NCBI GenBank assembly: GCA_910577885.1
Contig: CAJTNK010000047.1
Coordinates: 1 to 14,930 of the forward strand
Source: an uncultured Rikenella sp.
Lineage (GTDB): Bacteria; Bacteroidota; Bacteroidia; Bacteroidales; Rikenellaceae
Length of the DNA stretch: 14,930 nucleotides
Direction: 5' to 3'
In this document: positions 1 to 7,915 of the stretch, one piece after another
How the letters are laid out: every line of letters begins with the position of its first letter
Position numbering within the stretch: position 1 is the first letter of the stretch
Made by a program: the position numbers and the translations under genes
Notes under the pieces: model-generated
What the model saw: only the letters and a program-made list of their open reading frames with translations
Databases searched by the model: none
Told to the model about the DNA's origin: nothing

Positions 1-11
1 AAGTCTTTTGG

Positions 12-35
12 GTACCTTTTCTTCAGAAAAGGTAC
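12..35. repeat. Hairpin after the hyf operon
   Basis: GTACCTTTTC and GAAAAGGTAC form a perfect 10-bp stem around the tetraloop TTCA. GGGTAC at 10-15 can alternatively pair with GTACCC at 37-42. The hairpin lies about 50 nt past the hyfG stop. No T-run follows on the minus strand, so it is not a textbook intrinsic terminator. It may be an extragenic hairpin repeat that also limits read-through. The rest of 1-83 contains no ATG on the minus strand. Confidence 0.55.
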
Positions 36-83
36 AGTACCCTCCAGCACAAAGAACGGTTATGGAGAGAAAGGACAGGTTTT

Positions 84-1700
84 TTATAAATCGTGTCCGC
101 AGTAGGAGAGGTTGAAGCTTTTGTTGGAGACCGGGAAGTCCGAGATCTGTGCTCCGCGCACCGAGAGGGCCAGCATCATCCAGTTGTGGATCGACGGGTC
201 GTAGACCTTGTAGAGGGCCAGTTCGCCTTTCGGGTCGGTGAGTGCGACGTGGCAGATCTCGCCTCTCCACCCTTCGACCAGCGAGAAGATCAGCGACCGT
301 TTGGCCAAAGGTTTTCCGTAGTCCGGCGCCGGATAGTTCTCGAACCACCGTCCGGCCAACTCTTTGCACCCCGCTACGATCATGGCGTAGGAGACTTCCG
401 CCTCCCGGAAACGCATCTTGAGTCGGGCCAGCAAGTCGCCGTTTCCTCCGTCGCGTTCTTCGTCGATCACCACCGGGCGGAACCCGTCCAGCGGGTAGAA
501 GTTGAACGCTCGTCGCGCATCGCGTTCGATGCCGGCCATCCGTGCCGCCGGACCGACCGCTCCGACTCGCAGCGCTTGTTGGCGCGAGACGCTGCAGATT
601 CCCTCCAGCCGCGCCAGTACCGACGGTGCCGCCAGCAAGTCACGACGAACCGCCCGATAACGGCTCATCACCTCCGTGATCGTCGCTTCGATGTGCTTGG
701 CCCGTTCGAGCGTCAACCGATGATGTGCCCCGAACGGCCGCACGAGTCCTTTTCCGAACCGGTTGCCGCACCATTGTTGCATGGCGTTGATGACCAGCGT
801 CCGGAGCGCCTCGCAAGCCACATGTCCCGTCTGGTAGGCCAGGTCCATGCACAACGCCGCCGTATCTCCGATATGGATGGCCAGCCGTTCCATCTCCAAG
901 GCCACGGCCCGTTCGCATCGGATCACCTCCGAACCCTCCCAGCCCGTCTCAGCCGGGATGCCCGACTCCAGGATACCCGCCGCCGCCGTCGCATGTCCGA
1001 TCGTCGTATCCCCCGCGATCGACTCTCCGAGCAGGATCTGCCGCAACCGATCGCACGTTCCGGCCATCAACGTCTCGACGCCCCGGTGCTGGTATCCCAG
1101 TGCGATCTCCAAGTGCACGATCTGTTCGCCGTCGCACAGGAACCGAAAAGCCCCCGGCTCGATGATCCCCGCATGCACCGGACCGACATGCACTTCATGC
1201 AACTCACGCCCGGCAATCGAGTAGAAAGGATAGGTGTCTATCGTGTCGTCCCGGTGGTGCCGATCGTGCGGATAGCGCAACGGCTTGTCCCACGGCATCC
1301 CCGAAAAACGAACGCCGTACCGTTCCGTAATCTCCCGTTCGAACGGGTGCAAGGCCGGAATCTCGGCCGTCAAAGCCTCTAAAAACCCTTCGTAGTGGTA
1401 CTCCAGCAAGTGGCTCGCCACCAACACATCGCCCTCCGTATCCCTCGCCACCAGCGCATAGAAGAGCAGCCCTCCGCCCCCGTCGCTCCCCGCCTCCTGC
1501 GGCACCGCGAAGTAGGCCAGGCAACGCGCCGTTTCCGAAAAATCGCCCCCCGCAGACACCGATCCGAGCAACGCCCGCATGTCCGTCGCAAAAGCCGCAT
1601 AAGGCAACACCGGTATCCGCTCCAACGCCACACAGCCCACGCCGCCCGAAACCGTCGGCCGACACGAGAGCCATCTGTCCAAAGTATTGTTTTCCATCAT
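84..1700 (-). CDS. hyfG: Hydrogenase-4/complex I-like large subunit (NuoC-NuoD fusion) lacking Ni-Fe ligands
   Basis: A 538-residue protein related to HycE/HyfG, the catalytic large subunit of group 4 membrane-bound hydrogenases. The N-terminal part (about 1-160) is NuoC-like, with LHPFEREITERYGV near 117-130. From about 168 it is NuoD/large-subunit-like, with HVGPVHAGIIEPG at 171-183. In hydrogenases the first metal site reads E-R-x-C-G-x-C-x-x-x-H. Here residues 226-236 read ESIAGDTTIGH, so both cysteines are replaced (Ala229, Thr232) while Glu, Gly and His are kept. The second site, normally DPCxxC, reads DPSIHN at 501-506. All four Ni ligands are therefore absent. This points to an Ehr-type complex rather than an H2-evolving enzyme; the electron partner is unknown. 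It starts one base after the hyfF stop, at one of two adjacent ATGs (1700 or 1697), so translation is probably coupled. The hyf symbol marks homology only. Confidence 0.88.
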   Translation of the reverse strand: MMENNTLDRWLSCRPTVSGGVGCVALERIPVLPYAAFATDMRALLGSVSAGGDFSETARCLAYFAVPQEAGSDGGGGLLFYALVARDTEGDVLVASHLLEYHYEGFLEALTAEIPALHPFEREITERYGVRFSGMPWDKPLRYPHDRHHRDDTIDTYPFYSIAGRELHEVHVGPVHAGIIEPGAFRFLCDGEQIVHLEIALGYQHRGVETLMAGTCDRLRQILLGESIAGDTTIGHATAAAGILESGIPAETGWEGSEVIRCERAVALEMERLAIHIGDTAALCMDLAYQTGHVACEALRTLVINAMQQWCGNRFGKGLVRPFGAHHRLTLERAKHIEATITEVMSRYRAVRRDLLAAPSVLARLEGICSVSRQQALRVGAVGPAARMAGIERDARRAFNFYPLDGFRPVVIDEERDGGNGDLLARLKMRFREAEVSYAMIVAGCKELAGRWFENYPAPDYGKPLAKRSLIFSLVEGWRGEICHVALTDPKGELALYKVYDPSIHNWMMLALSVRGAQISDFPVSNKSFNLSYCGHDL

Positions 1701-1701
1701 C

Positions 1702-3159
1702 TCAGTAAACGATCTTATCGATAAGCGCGCCCAGTTCCGGCGCCTGCCATACCCCGGCCGCGAAGGTCACCACGACGAGCAGCAACAGGACCGCCGAGAG
1801 CCACGGATTCCGTCCCTCGCGGTCGATCTGTTCGAGATCCGCCGGCCGCGAGAGCAGCGGCAGAATCTTGGCGCACAGCCAGTAGATCACCGCCACCAAG
1901 AGCAGCGCCACCGGTACGAAAATCCACCACAGCCCCCCGCTCAACAGTCCGGTGAAGATGAGGTATTCGGTCCGGAACAAGACCGACGGCGGCATGGCGA
2001 TCAAAGCCAGCAGGCAACAAACCATCACCAGCGCCCCCAACGGATCGGCCCGGAAATACCCGCCGTTCCGGGTCACCTTGTAATTCCCGTACATTTTCCC
2101 CACCACGCTGATTTGCAGCAAGAACGACCCTTTAATCAACGTATGCGCCAAGGAGTGCAACACCGCCGCCCAAACGCCCCATCCTCCGATCCCCAGGCCG
2201 AGCATCATCAGGCCGCTGTTTTCGACCGTCGAGTAAGCCGCCAGCCGTTTCAAGTTCTTGGTCCGTCCCAGGTAGACCGCCGCCATCAGCAGCGACAGCC
2301 CGCCGAACAACAACAGCACGTGTCCGCTCCAAGCCGCCACCTCGGCCGACCCTTGAATGGCCTTCCACACCCGGAAAACAGCTACGAATCCGCCCCCCAC
2401 CAACGCCGACGAAATGAAAGCCGACGCCGGTGTCGGTGCGCTGTGGTTGGCGTCGACCCCCACGGTGCAGAACGGGAAAATCTCGACTTTCGAACTATAC
2501 CCCACCAGAATAAACAAGAATGCGAGTTTGATATAGAGCGTATTCCCAGCCCCCGCCGCCACCGCCTGCGCCAGTCCGGCATACGACAGGTCGGCCATCG
2601 CCTCGGTCGTTTCCCCCGCCGCCCCGGCTGTCGCCGCCATGGCCGCCGCCGAAGTCACCGTACTGAACAGCAACACCCCCAGGTAAGCCACCGCAATCCC
2701 CACCGAACTGATGAAGATGTACTTCCAGGTCGCCTCCAAGCTCCGCAACGTCCGCCGGTGGTAGGTCAATCCGGCCGCCGCCAAGGTCGTCGCCTCGAGG
2801 AAAATCCACGTCACGGTGATGTTATTCGACAAATAAACCCCCGTCAAAGCCAAGTTCAATGCCATGAACGAGACGAGGTAGATTTTGCTCTCCCGCAGCG
2901 ACTCCCGATCCAGGTACCGGACGCTCTGCCAACAACAGATCCAACCCACCAGAGCCATCAAACCATAATAGGTCGTTCCAAGAGGGTCGAACGTGAAGTA
3001 AGTCAGTTCGGTCGCCCCGCCGTGCAGGACGGTCCAGATCGCCGCCGTTCCCTGGCCCGCAAAGAAGAGCTGGGCGAAAAAATGCACGTAAGTCCGTTTG
3101 CGCGACAAGGCCACGAGCAGCACGGCGATCGAAAATATAATCAGCAGATTTATCAGCAT
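1702..3159 (-). CDS. hyfF: Hydrogenase-4 subunit F-like, antiporter-like membrane subunit
   Basis: A 485-residue polytopic membrane protein of the NuoL/M/N-Mrp antiporter family, closest in layout to HyfF. The charged residues of the ion-translocation path are visible: Glu122 in ITVTWIFLEATTL, Lys224 in GYSSKVEIFPF, His239 in GVDANHSAPTPASAF, Lys304 in KNLKRLAAYSTVEN and the HTLIKGSF segment near 339-346. An Ala/Gly-rich loop lies at about 169-206. I chose the ATG at 3159 because it opens directly into a hydrophobic helix (MLINLLIIF), follows the hyfE stop by 16 nt and avoids an upstream extension that overlaps hyfE and looks like no family member. It is expected to pump H+ or Na+ in the inner membrane. 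Which ion is used cannot be told from the sequence. Confidence 0.88.
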   Translation of the reverse strand: MLINLLIIFSIAVLLVALSRKRTYVHFFAQLFFAGQGTAAIWTVLHGGATELTYFTFDPLGTTYYGLMALVGWICCWQSVRYLDRESLRESKIYLVSFMALNLALTGVYLSNNITVTWIFLEATTLAAAGLTYHRRTLRSLEATWKYIFISSVGIAVAYLGVLLFSTVTSAAAMAATAGAAGETTEAMADLSYAGLAQAVAAGAGNTLYIKLAFLFILVGYSSKVEIFPFCTVGVDANHSAPTPASAFISSALVGGGFVAVFRVWKAIQGSAEVAAWSGHVLLLFGGLSLLMAAVYLGRTKNLKRLAAYSTVENSGLMMLGLGIGGWGVWAAVLHSLAHTLIKGSFLLQISVVGKMYGNYKVTRNGGYFRADPLGALVMVCCLLALIAMPPSVLFRTEYLIFTGLLSGGLWWIFVPVALLLVAVIYWLCAKILPLLSRPADLEQIDREGRNPWLSAVLLLLVVVTFAAGVWQAPELGALIDKIVY

Positions 3160-3175
3160 GGTAACAAATGGAATA

Positions 3176-3808
3176 TCAATCCTTGATGGAAGAGAGTTTT
3201 TCGTGATCCAGGTTGGGCAGCCGGTCGCCGATTTTGGAGAGGAACAGCCCGAGCAGCAAGACACCCATCAGGATATCGAGCAGAATACCTACATTGACCA
3301 GCATCGGGAATTCGGTCCCCACCGCCAGCGAAAACAGAAAAACCGCATTCTCGATAATCAGAAACCCCACCAGGTGCGAGAAGATCCGTTGCCGCGTCGT
3401 GATGAGCACGAGTCCCGTCAACAGGCCGAACAAAGAGACGCCGAAAAACAAGGTGTTGATCTGCGAATCGTCCACCCACCGCGTGATCGACAAGCTCACT
3501 ACCAGCACAGCCACCGACACCAGAATCGACACGAAAGCCGACATCGACCGTCGGCTGACCCGGTTGATTTTCGTGTTCCGAATGATCCGGAACAGCAGGT
3601 ACGGCACCAAAATTCCCTTGCACAGCAGCGTCTCGGCCATCACGAAGATCTTGGCCCCCCAACCCTCGCCCGGCCCGAGCTGCATCAGGGCGATCCCCAG
3701 CAACAACCAACCCTGCGCTCCCACCAACCAAGCATAATGCCTGAACCGCTCGGTCACCGCCACATACAGCAGCGATACGGCGTACATAATCAAAAATAGC
3801 AACAACAT
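3176..3808 (-). CDS. hyfE: Hydrogenase-4 component E-like membrane protein
   Basis: A 210-residue protein made almost entirely of hydrophobic helices. The C-terminal half (FLIIENAVFLFSLAVG, then NVGILLDILMGVLLLGLF) resembles the NuoK-like part of HyfE, with an acidic residue in each of two neighbouring helices. That pattern is expected of the small subunit joining the antiporter-like subunits to the membrane arm. I chose the ATG at 3808 because translation then begins with a membrane helix (MLLLFLIMYAVSLL). A longer start at 3868 would add a polar stretch drawn from the unusual 142-nt gap. The gene follows that gap, the longest between hyf genes here, and ends 16 nt before hyfF. Confidence 0.85.
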   Translation of the reverse strand: MLLLFLIMYAVSLLYVAVTERFRHYAWLVGAQGWLLLGIALMQLGPGEGWGAKIFVMAETLLCKGILVPYLLFRIIRNTKINRVSRRSMSAFVSILVSVAVLVVSLSITRWVDDSQINTLFFGVSLFGLLTGLVLITTRQRIFSHLVGFLIIENAVFLFSLAVGTEFPMLVNVGILLDILMGVLLLGLFLSKIGDRLPNLDHEKLSSIKD

Positions 3809-3950
3809 AAGTTCCTCGTTTTCGTGTGTGTGTTCTCCGCCCGCCAAAACTCCTCGGCTGCGGGGCATGCCTCGTGTTCGGTGTTTTCCCGCTTGGCAGG
3901 CTGCCGTTCCCGCCGGACGGCAAAAAGAGGCCCCCGAGAGCGAAATACCC
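3809..3950. other. 142-nt gap inside the hyf operon with short inverted repeats
   Basis: The other gaps in this gene set are 1-25 nt, so this one stands out. It contains GGCATGCC-type symmetry near 3864-3877, GGCAG/CTGCC around 3896-3906, and TGCCGT/ACGGCA arms at 3902-3907 and 3917-3922 around a GC-rich loop. No gene or TAnnTTTG promoter was recognised in it. It may be a degenerate extragenic repeat or an mRNA structure that sets the relative expression of hyfBC and hyfEFG. Confidence 0.4.
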
Positions 3951-4865
3951 CTACATCCCCGTCGTAATCAGCACGTAAGCCACCGCAAACCCCAAAAGCC
4001 CGATGGCCGAAACCGTCACCAGGTAGGTCGTATTCTTCGTCATGCGGTTCCGGGCCATGAACGACTCGACCACCCCGATCACCACCCCATAAACCGCCAT
4101 CGCCACGCCGCACCACAGCACCAGCCATCCCCCCGTCAGTTGCGCCGGAACAAGCGCATTCACCGCCAGCAACCCCCAAAGAGCCAGTTTGAGCCACCCC
4201 GCCACCTGGACGAACGCCAGGTCGACTCCCGACAAATCGAGCACCATCGCCTCGTGCACCATCGTGAGTTCGAGGTGGGTCCGCGTGTCGTCGACCGGCA
4301 GCCGCCCGTTCTCGACCAGTGCGAGGTTCAGGAAACCGTACCCCAAAATCAGCGACAGCATCAGCAGGTTGACCTGCATATTGTCGAAAGCGGCGAAAAT
4401 CGTCCCGAACGATCCGTAGCCCGTCACCAAAGCCAAGGTCCCGAGCAGCAGAAAAAAGCACGGTTCGATGAGCATCGAGAAGAGCACCTCCCGCGCCGAT
4501 CCCATCCCCTGAAAGCTGCTCCCGCTCTCCAAAGCCGCCAGCACCAAAGCCAGCTTGCCGAACCCCAGCAAGTAAGCGAAGAGGATAAAGTCTCCGTTGA
4601 ATTCGATCGCCGCCGGAAAGATGCCCAGCGGCAGCAGCAGCGCCGCACCGAGCGTCGACGCCAGGTAGAGCGCCGGAGCCACCCGGGTCAGCACGGTCGA
4701 AGAGGTGCTGTAAATCTCCCCTTTTTCAAGCAGCACGCCGATCGTCAGAAGCGGCTGAAAGAAACGGACGCCGGTCCGCCCCGCCAGCCGGGCTCGGGTT
4801 TTGTTGATAACCCCTTTGAGGCAGACCGCCGACACCAGAATCAACAGAAATGGAATGATAAACAT
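3951..4865 (-). CDS. hyfC: Hydrogenase-4 subunit C / NuoH-like membrane subunit
   Basis: A 304-residue, roughly eight-helix membrane protein of the NuoH/HycD/HyfC family. This subunit couples the peripheral redox arm to the ion-pumping membrane arm. Family signatures are present: GSSFQGMGSAREV at 115-127, and ENGRLPVDDTRTHLELTMVH from 185 to 204, followed by Glu205, corresponding to the conserved acidic cytoplasmic loop. Length and motif order match HycD/HyfC. It starts at the ATG at 4865, 25 nt after hyfB, with a hydrophobic first helix (MFIIPFLLILVSAV). Keeping the acidic loop suggests an intact interface with an arm containing HyfG, even though HyfG has lost its metal site. Confidence 0.9.
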   Translation of the reverse strand: MFIIPFLLILVSAVCLKGVINKTRARLAGRTGVRFFQPLLTIGVLLEKGEIYSTSSTVLTRVAPALYLASTLGAALLLPLGIFPAAIEFNGDFILFAYLLGFGKLALVLAALESGSSFQGMGSAREVLFSMLIEPCFFLLLGTLALVTGYGSFGTIFAAFDNMQVNLLMLSLILGYGFLNLALVENGRLPVDDTRTHLELTMVHEAMVLDLSGVDLAFVQVAGWLKLALWGLLAVNALVPAQLTGGWLVLWCGVAMAVYGVVIGVVESFMARNRMTKNTTYLVTVSAIGLLGFAVAYVLITTGM

Positions 4866-4890
4866 AGTAGTCGTCCAAAAACCAAGTGTG

Positions 4891-6870
4891 TTACAACGCC
4901 CCGCAGAGCGACAGAATCAAGATCAGCACCAACACCACCAACGCGTGCAAGACATAATGGTTCGTCTTGCCTGTCTGGAACAGCGCCATCCGTGCCGTCC
5001 ACCGCCGCAGGAGCCGTGTGGTCCAATGGGTCACCGCCCGTGCCGTCGAATCCCGGTCCTCGGTCGCGAAAGCATGCGCCGTCGGAAAAATCTCATCTTC
5101 GGCCAACATCCCCTCCGCCTGCCGTCCTCCTCCCGTCTCGTTCCACAGGGTCTGCAACTCGCGGTTATAAGACGAGGCGGTGTACTGCATCCGCCCCGAC
5201 GGCGAGGTAAACGCACATCCCCAAGTCGGTCTCCGCCGCACCGTCGCCCGGGCGCGTCGGTTGAGCCACCGCTTGAGGTAGAGCAGGCCGCCGGTCACCG
5301 CCGCCACGCCGAGCATCACCCATTCCACCGTAGCCATCGTCCCGATCACCGGTTCGGCATAGTACCGCGCTCCGAAGAGCGTGTCGGCATTCTCCAACAC
5401 CAGATACGGATAGAGCAGCGTCCCGGCCAGGATTCCCGCCAGCGGCAACGCCTGTGCCGCAAGCATCACGAGGTTCACCTCCTTCGCCTCCCGCGCCCCG
5501 CACCCCCGCGGATTCCCCAGGAACGTAATTCCGTAAGCCTTCGTAAAAGTCATCAAGGTCAACCCCCCGACCAATGCCAGCGCGACGATCCCCGCAGCCG
5601 CCGCCACCACCACCTCGCCCCGCGTGATCGATCCGAAGAAGCCGTCGAACAGCACGAACTCCGAGGTGAACCCCACCAGCCCCGGCACCGTGCAGATGGC
5701 ACAGGTCGCCGCCAGGAACAAAATCCCGGTCACCGGCATCCGCCGCAGCAACCCTCCGAGCCGGTTCATATCCCGATGGTGTGTCGCCGCCACCACCGAA
5801 CCCGCGCCCAGGAAAAGCATCGTCTTATAATTGGAATGCCCCAACACGTGCAGCAACGCCCCTCCGAACCCGGCATAAGCGATAAAGTCGCTCTCCAACC
5901 CCCGTCCCAGCATCCCGAGTCCGAGCCCGAGGCAGATGATGCCGATATTTTCGACCGACGAGTAAGCCAGCAGCCGTTTCAAGTCGCTCTGCACCGCCGC
6001 CCGGGCAATCCCGAAAACCGCCGTCACCGTCCCCAGCGCGAAAACCAGCGCCCCCATCCCCATAATACGCTCCGCATTCAACGCCAGCGCCGCCCGTACG
6101 ATCCCGTAGATCCCCATTTTAATCATCACGCCGGACATCAAGGCCGACACATGCGACGGTGCCGCCGGATGGGCCACCGGCAGCCACATATGGAGCGGAA
6201 AGATCCCCGCTTTGAGTCCGAACCCGGCCAAAAAGAGCAGAAAAGCCCCCACCGGCATCCCCGCCGTCCCTCCGGCGACAGGTGCCGTCGCACTCCCAAT
6301 GGCCGCCGTGCTGCCGAAAAAAGCCTCGCTCCCCCCCGGCACCACAAACCCGCCCAGAAGCAGGAAGAAACCGACGTGCATCAGCACCAGATAGCTCACC
6401 GCCGCATGCAAGACCTCTTTTCGCTGCCCGTCGAACATCACGAGCAGGAACGAACTCAAGGTCATCAGCTCCCACCAGAACAGAAATCCATACGTGTCTT
6501 CAGCCCGGATCACCTCGATCATGGCGTAAAACAAGGCCACCAGCGCCGCAAAATGGAGTGCCACCTGCGTATGGCTTTTCCCGGCCGCATGTCCCGGCAT
6601 ATAGCCGACCGCGTACACGGCACAAGCCACTCCACTGATCGCCACCGCCAGTGCAAAGACTCCGCCGATCGGGTCCAACCCCGGGAACCAAGCTCCGGTG
6701 CCTGTCTCGCTCCCCGGCAGGACAATGGCCGTCACGCCCGCCACCGCCGCCATCACCGCTCCCGCGGCAATCACCGCCGCGGCTCCGATCGCCTTGTAAC
6801 GCGTACCCGGCAGTACGAACGGCAACAGGCTGCCCCATACCAATAATGAAAAGAGATTCATCCAATCCAT
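4891..6870 (-). CDS. hyfB: Hydrogenase-4 subunit B-like, NuoL-family antiporter subunit
   Basis: A 659-residue membrane protein of the NuoL/HyfB family. Charged channel residues are visible: Glu134 in FWWELMTLSSF, Lys220 in GFGLKAGIFPLHMWLP, His234 and His240 in HPAAPSHVSALMSG, Lys251, Lys298 in DLKRLLAYSSVEN and Lys349. After the antiporter core, a soluble segment includes WGCAFTSPSGRMQYTASSYN, typical of HyfB-type proteins, and a last helix (VVLVLILILSLCGAL) ends the chain. The ATG at 6870 is used; an ATG three codons later is an alternative. The gene starts 23 nt after the stop of the broken glycosyltransferase gene and no promoter is evident in that gap. Transcription may come from upstream or from inside that gene. 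Unlike E. coli hyf, no second NuoL-like gene (hyfD) is present. Confidence 0.9.
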   Translation of the reverse strand: MDWMNLFSLLVWGSLLPFVLPGTRYKAIGAAAVIAAGAVMAAVAGVTAIVLPGSETGTGAWFPGLDPIGGVFALAVAISGVACAVYAVGYMPGHAAGKSHTQVALHFAALVALFYAMIEVIRAEDTYGFLFWWELMTLSSFLLVMFDGQRKEVLHAAVSYLVLMHVGFFLLLGGFVVPGGSEAFFGSTAAIGSATAPVAGGTAGMPVGAFLLFLAGFGLKAGIFPLHMWLPVAHPAAPSHVSALMSGVMIKMGIYGIVRAALALNAERIMGMGALVFALGTVTAVFGIARAAVQSDLKRLLAYSSVENIGIICLGLGLGMLGRGLESDFIAYAGFGGALLHVLGHSNYKTMLFLGAGSVVAATHHRDMNRLGGLLRRMPVTGILFLAATCAICTVPGLVGFTSEFVLFDGFFGSITRGEVVVAAAAGIVALALVGGLTLMTFTKAYGITFLGNPRGCGAREAKEVNLVMLAAQALPLAGILAGTLLYPYLVLENADTLFGARYYAEPVIGTMATVEWVMLGVAAVTGGLLYLKRWLNRRARATVRRRPTWGCAFTSPSGRMQYTASSYNRELQTLWNETGGGRQAEGMLAEDEIFPTAHAFATEDRDSTARAVTHWTTRLLRRWTARMALFQTGKTNHYVLHALVVLVLILILSLCGAL

Positions 6871-6893
6871 AAGTGTCCAGTCTTCCGATAACT

Positions 6894-7849
6894 TTATTCG
6901 TGTCGTTCGGTTCGTTGTCCCGTCATGCGGAAATACTTCTCCAGCACCAAAAGCGAAATGATCCGTTCGCGTCGTTTATTCCGAAACTGTGCAATGTATT
7001 CATGTGCCCGAGCCGCAATACGCTCGGCCTCCTCCGGATGGGCGGCATAATAGGCCAGTTTCTCCGGCAAATCCTCGAAGTCGTCCCGAATCTCGACGTA
7101 GTGCACTCCGGGTTCCAGCCGTCCCTCCATGAACCAGGTCTCGTACTTCGGCCGGGGCATCACCGCCAGTGAATTCGACGACATGACCCACTTCAGATTA
7201 CTGGCCACGTCGTTTCCTTCGATCGTCATGATGAACTTGTACTTCAAGTGGTCCCACAGCGAGATTTTCGGTCGTGTCCACTCCGGCGGACATTCGTCCT
7301 GCGGTGCCGAGATAATCCCGCAGTCGCACACCGCGCTCCCGAAATAACGCTCCATAAACCTGATCCGGTGCATTTTTCGCGTACGGTTGACATCGCCCCG
7401 GAAGATCGCCCGGTCGAGTTTCTCTCGGAACGGAATCCGGTCTTTGAGAAATGTAAAATGCCTCACTTTGTCCAAGTTCAAGAGAACCGAACGAGCATTG
7501 TCTCCCCGATCGGTCGGCTTTTGACAATCCCGGGGACCTCCGGCACGAACGTCACATCGCCCGGAAACAGCCGCCACCGCAACATCGGATCGAACCACCG
7601 GATAAACTCCTGCGTATCGAAATAATAGACCGATCCCATCCCCTTTCGCGTGTGTTCGCCCAGTCTCGGCGCATCCTCGGGCAACGCGACAGGCTCGTTT
7701 AATCGGCAGTAGTAATCGACCCGTTGTTGGATGTAGTCCCAGTCTTTCCGCCGCTGAGCGCGGGCCAAAACCCGCCCGAGCCGCCACCGCAACCAGCCAC
7801 CCGGAATCGCCTCGCGCAACAAGCAGCCGAGGTAGTAGGGCAGTTTCAT
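6894..7849 (-). pseudogene. GT90 family (CAP10-like) glycosyltransferase, frameshifted
   Basis: Two adjoining frames together make one glycosyltransferase family 90 protein, the kind that adds sugars to LPS or capsule. The first part begins at the ATG at 7849 (MKLPYYLGCLLREAIP) and reaches EVPGIVKSRPIG, then runs out of frame to a stop at 7478. The second frame resumes at GDNARSVLLNLDKVRHF and holds the conserved IEGNDVASNLKWVMSSNS and GVHYVEIRDDFEDLPEKL blocks to the end. The switch lies at a run of four C (7504-7507; G on the coding strand). A fifth G would give RPIGGDNARS and an uninterrupted 318-residue protein of normal family length. It may be a real inactivation, a slippage switch or a sequencing error. 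It lies between rsmE (66-nt gap) and hyfB (23-nt gap), so it probably shares their transcript. Confidence 0.85.
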
Positions 7850-7915
7850 GTTTTTTCCCGATCCGAAGTGCATATGCTCTTGTGGGTATCGTTCGCGTTA
7901 TGATCCTTTGAATCT

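Noticed and set aside
12..35. Canonical intrinsic terminator for the hyf operon
   Set aside because: The stem is good, but no T-run follows on the minus strand, so it is listed only as a hairpin.
4801..6846. A 681-codon plus-strand open frame opposite hyfB, and similar ones opposite hyfG (93-1382), hyfF (1687-3186) and dcp (8710-10632)
   Set aside because: They lie on the complement of strongly supported genes, and their translations are Arg/His/Gln/Pro-rich with no domain, as expected from GC-rich codon use.
84..6870. Functional formate hydrogenlyase or hydrogenase-4
   Set aside because: The large subunit lacks the Ni-binding cysteines, and no formate dehydrogenase, small subunit or maturation gene is in the window.
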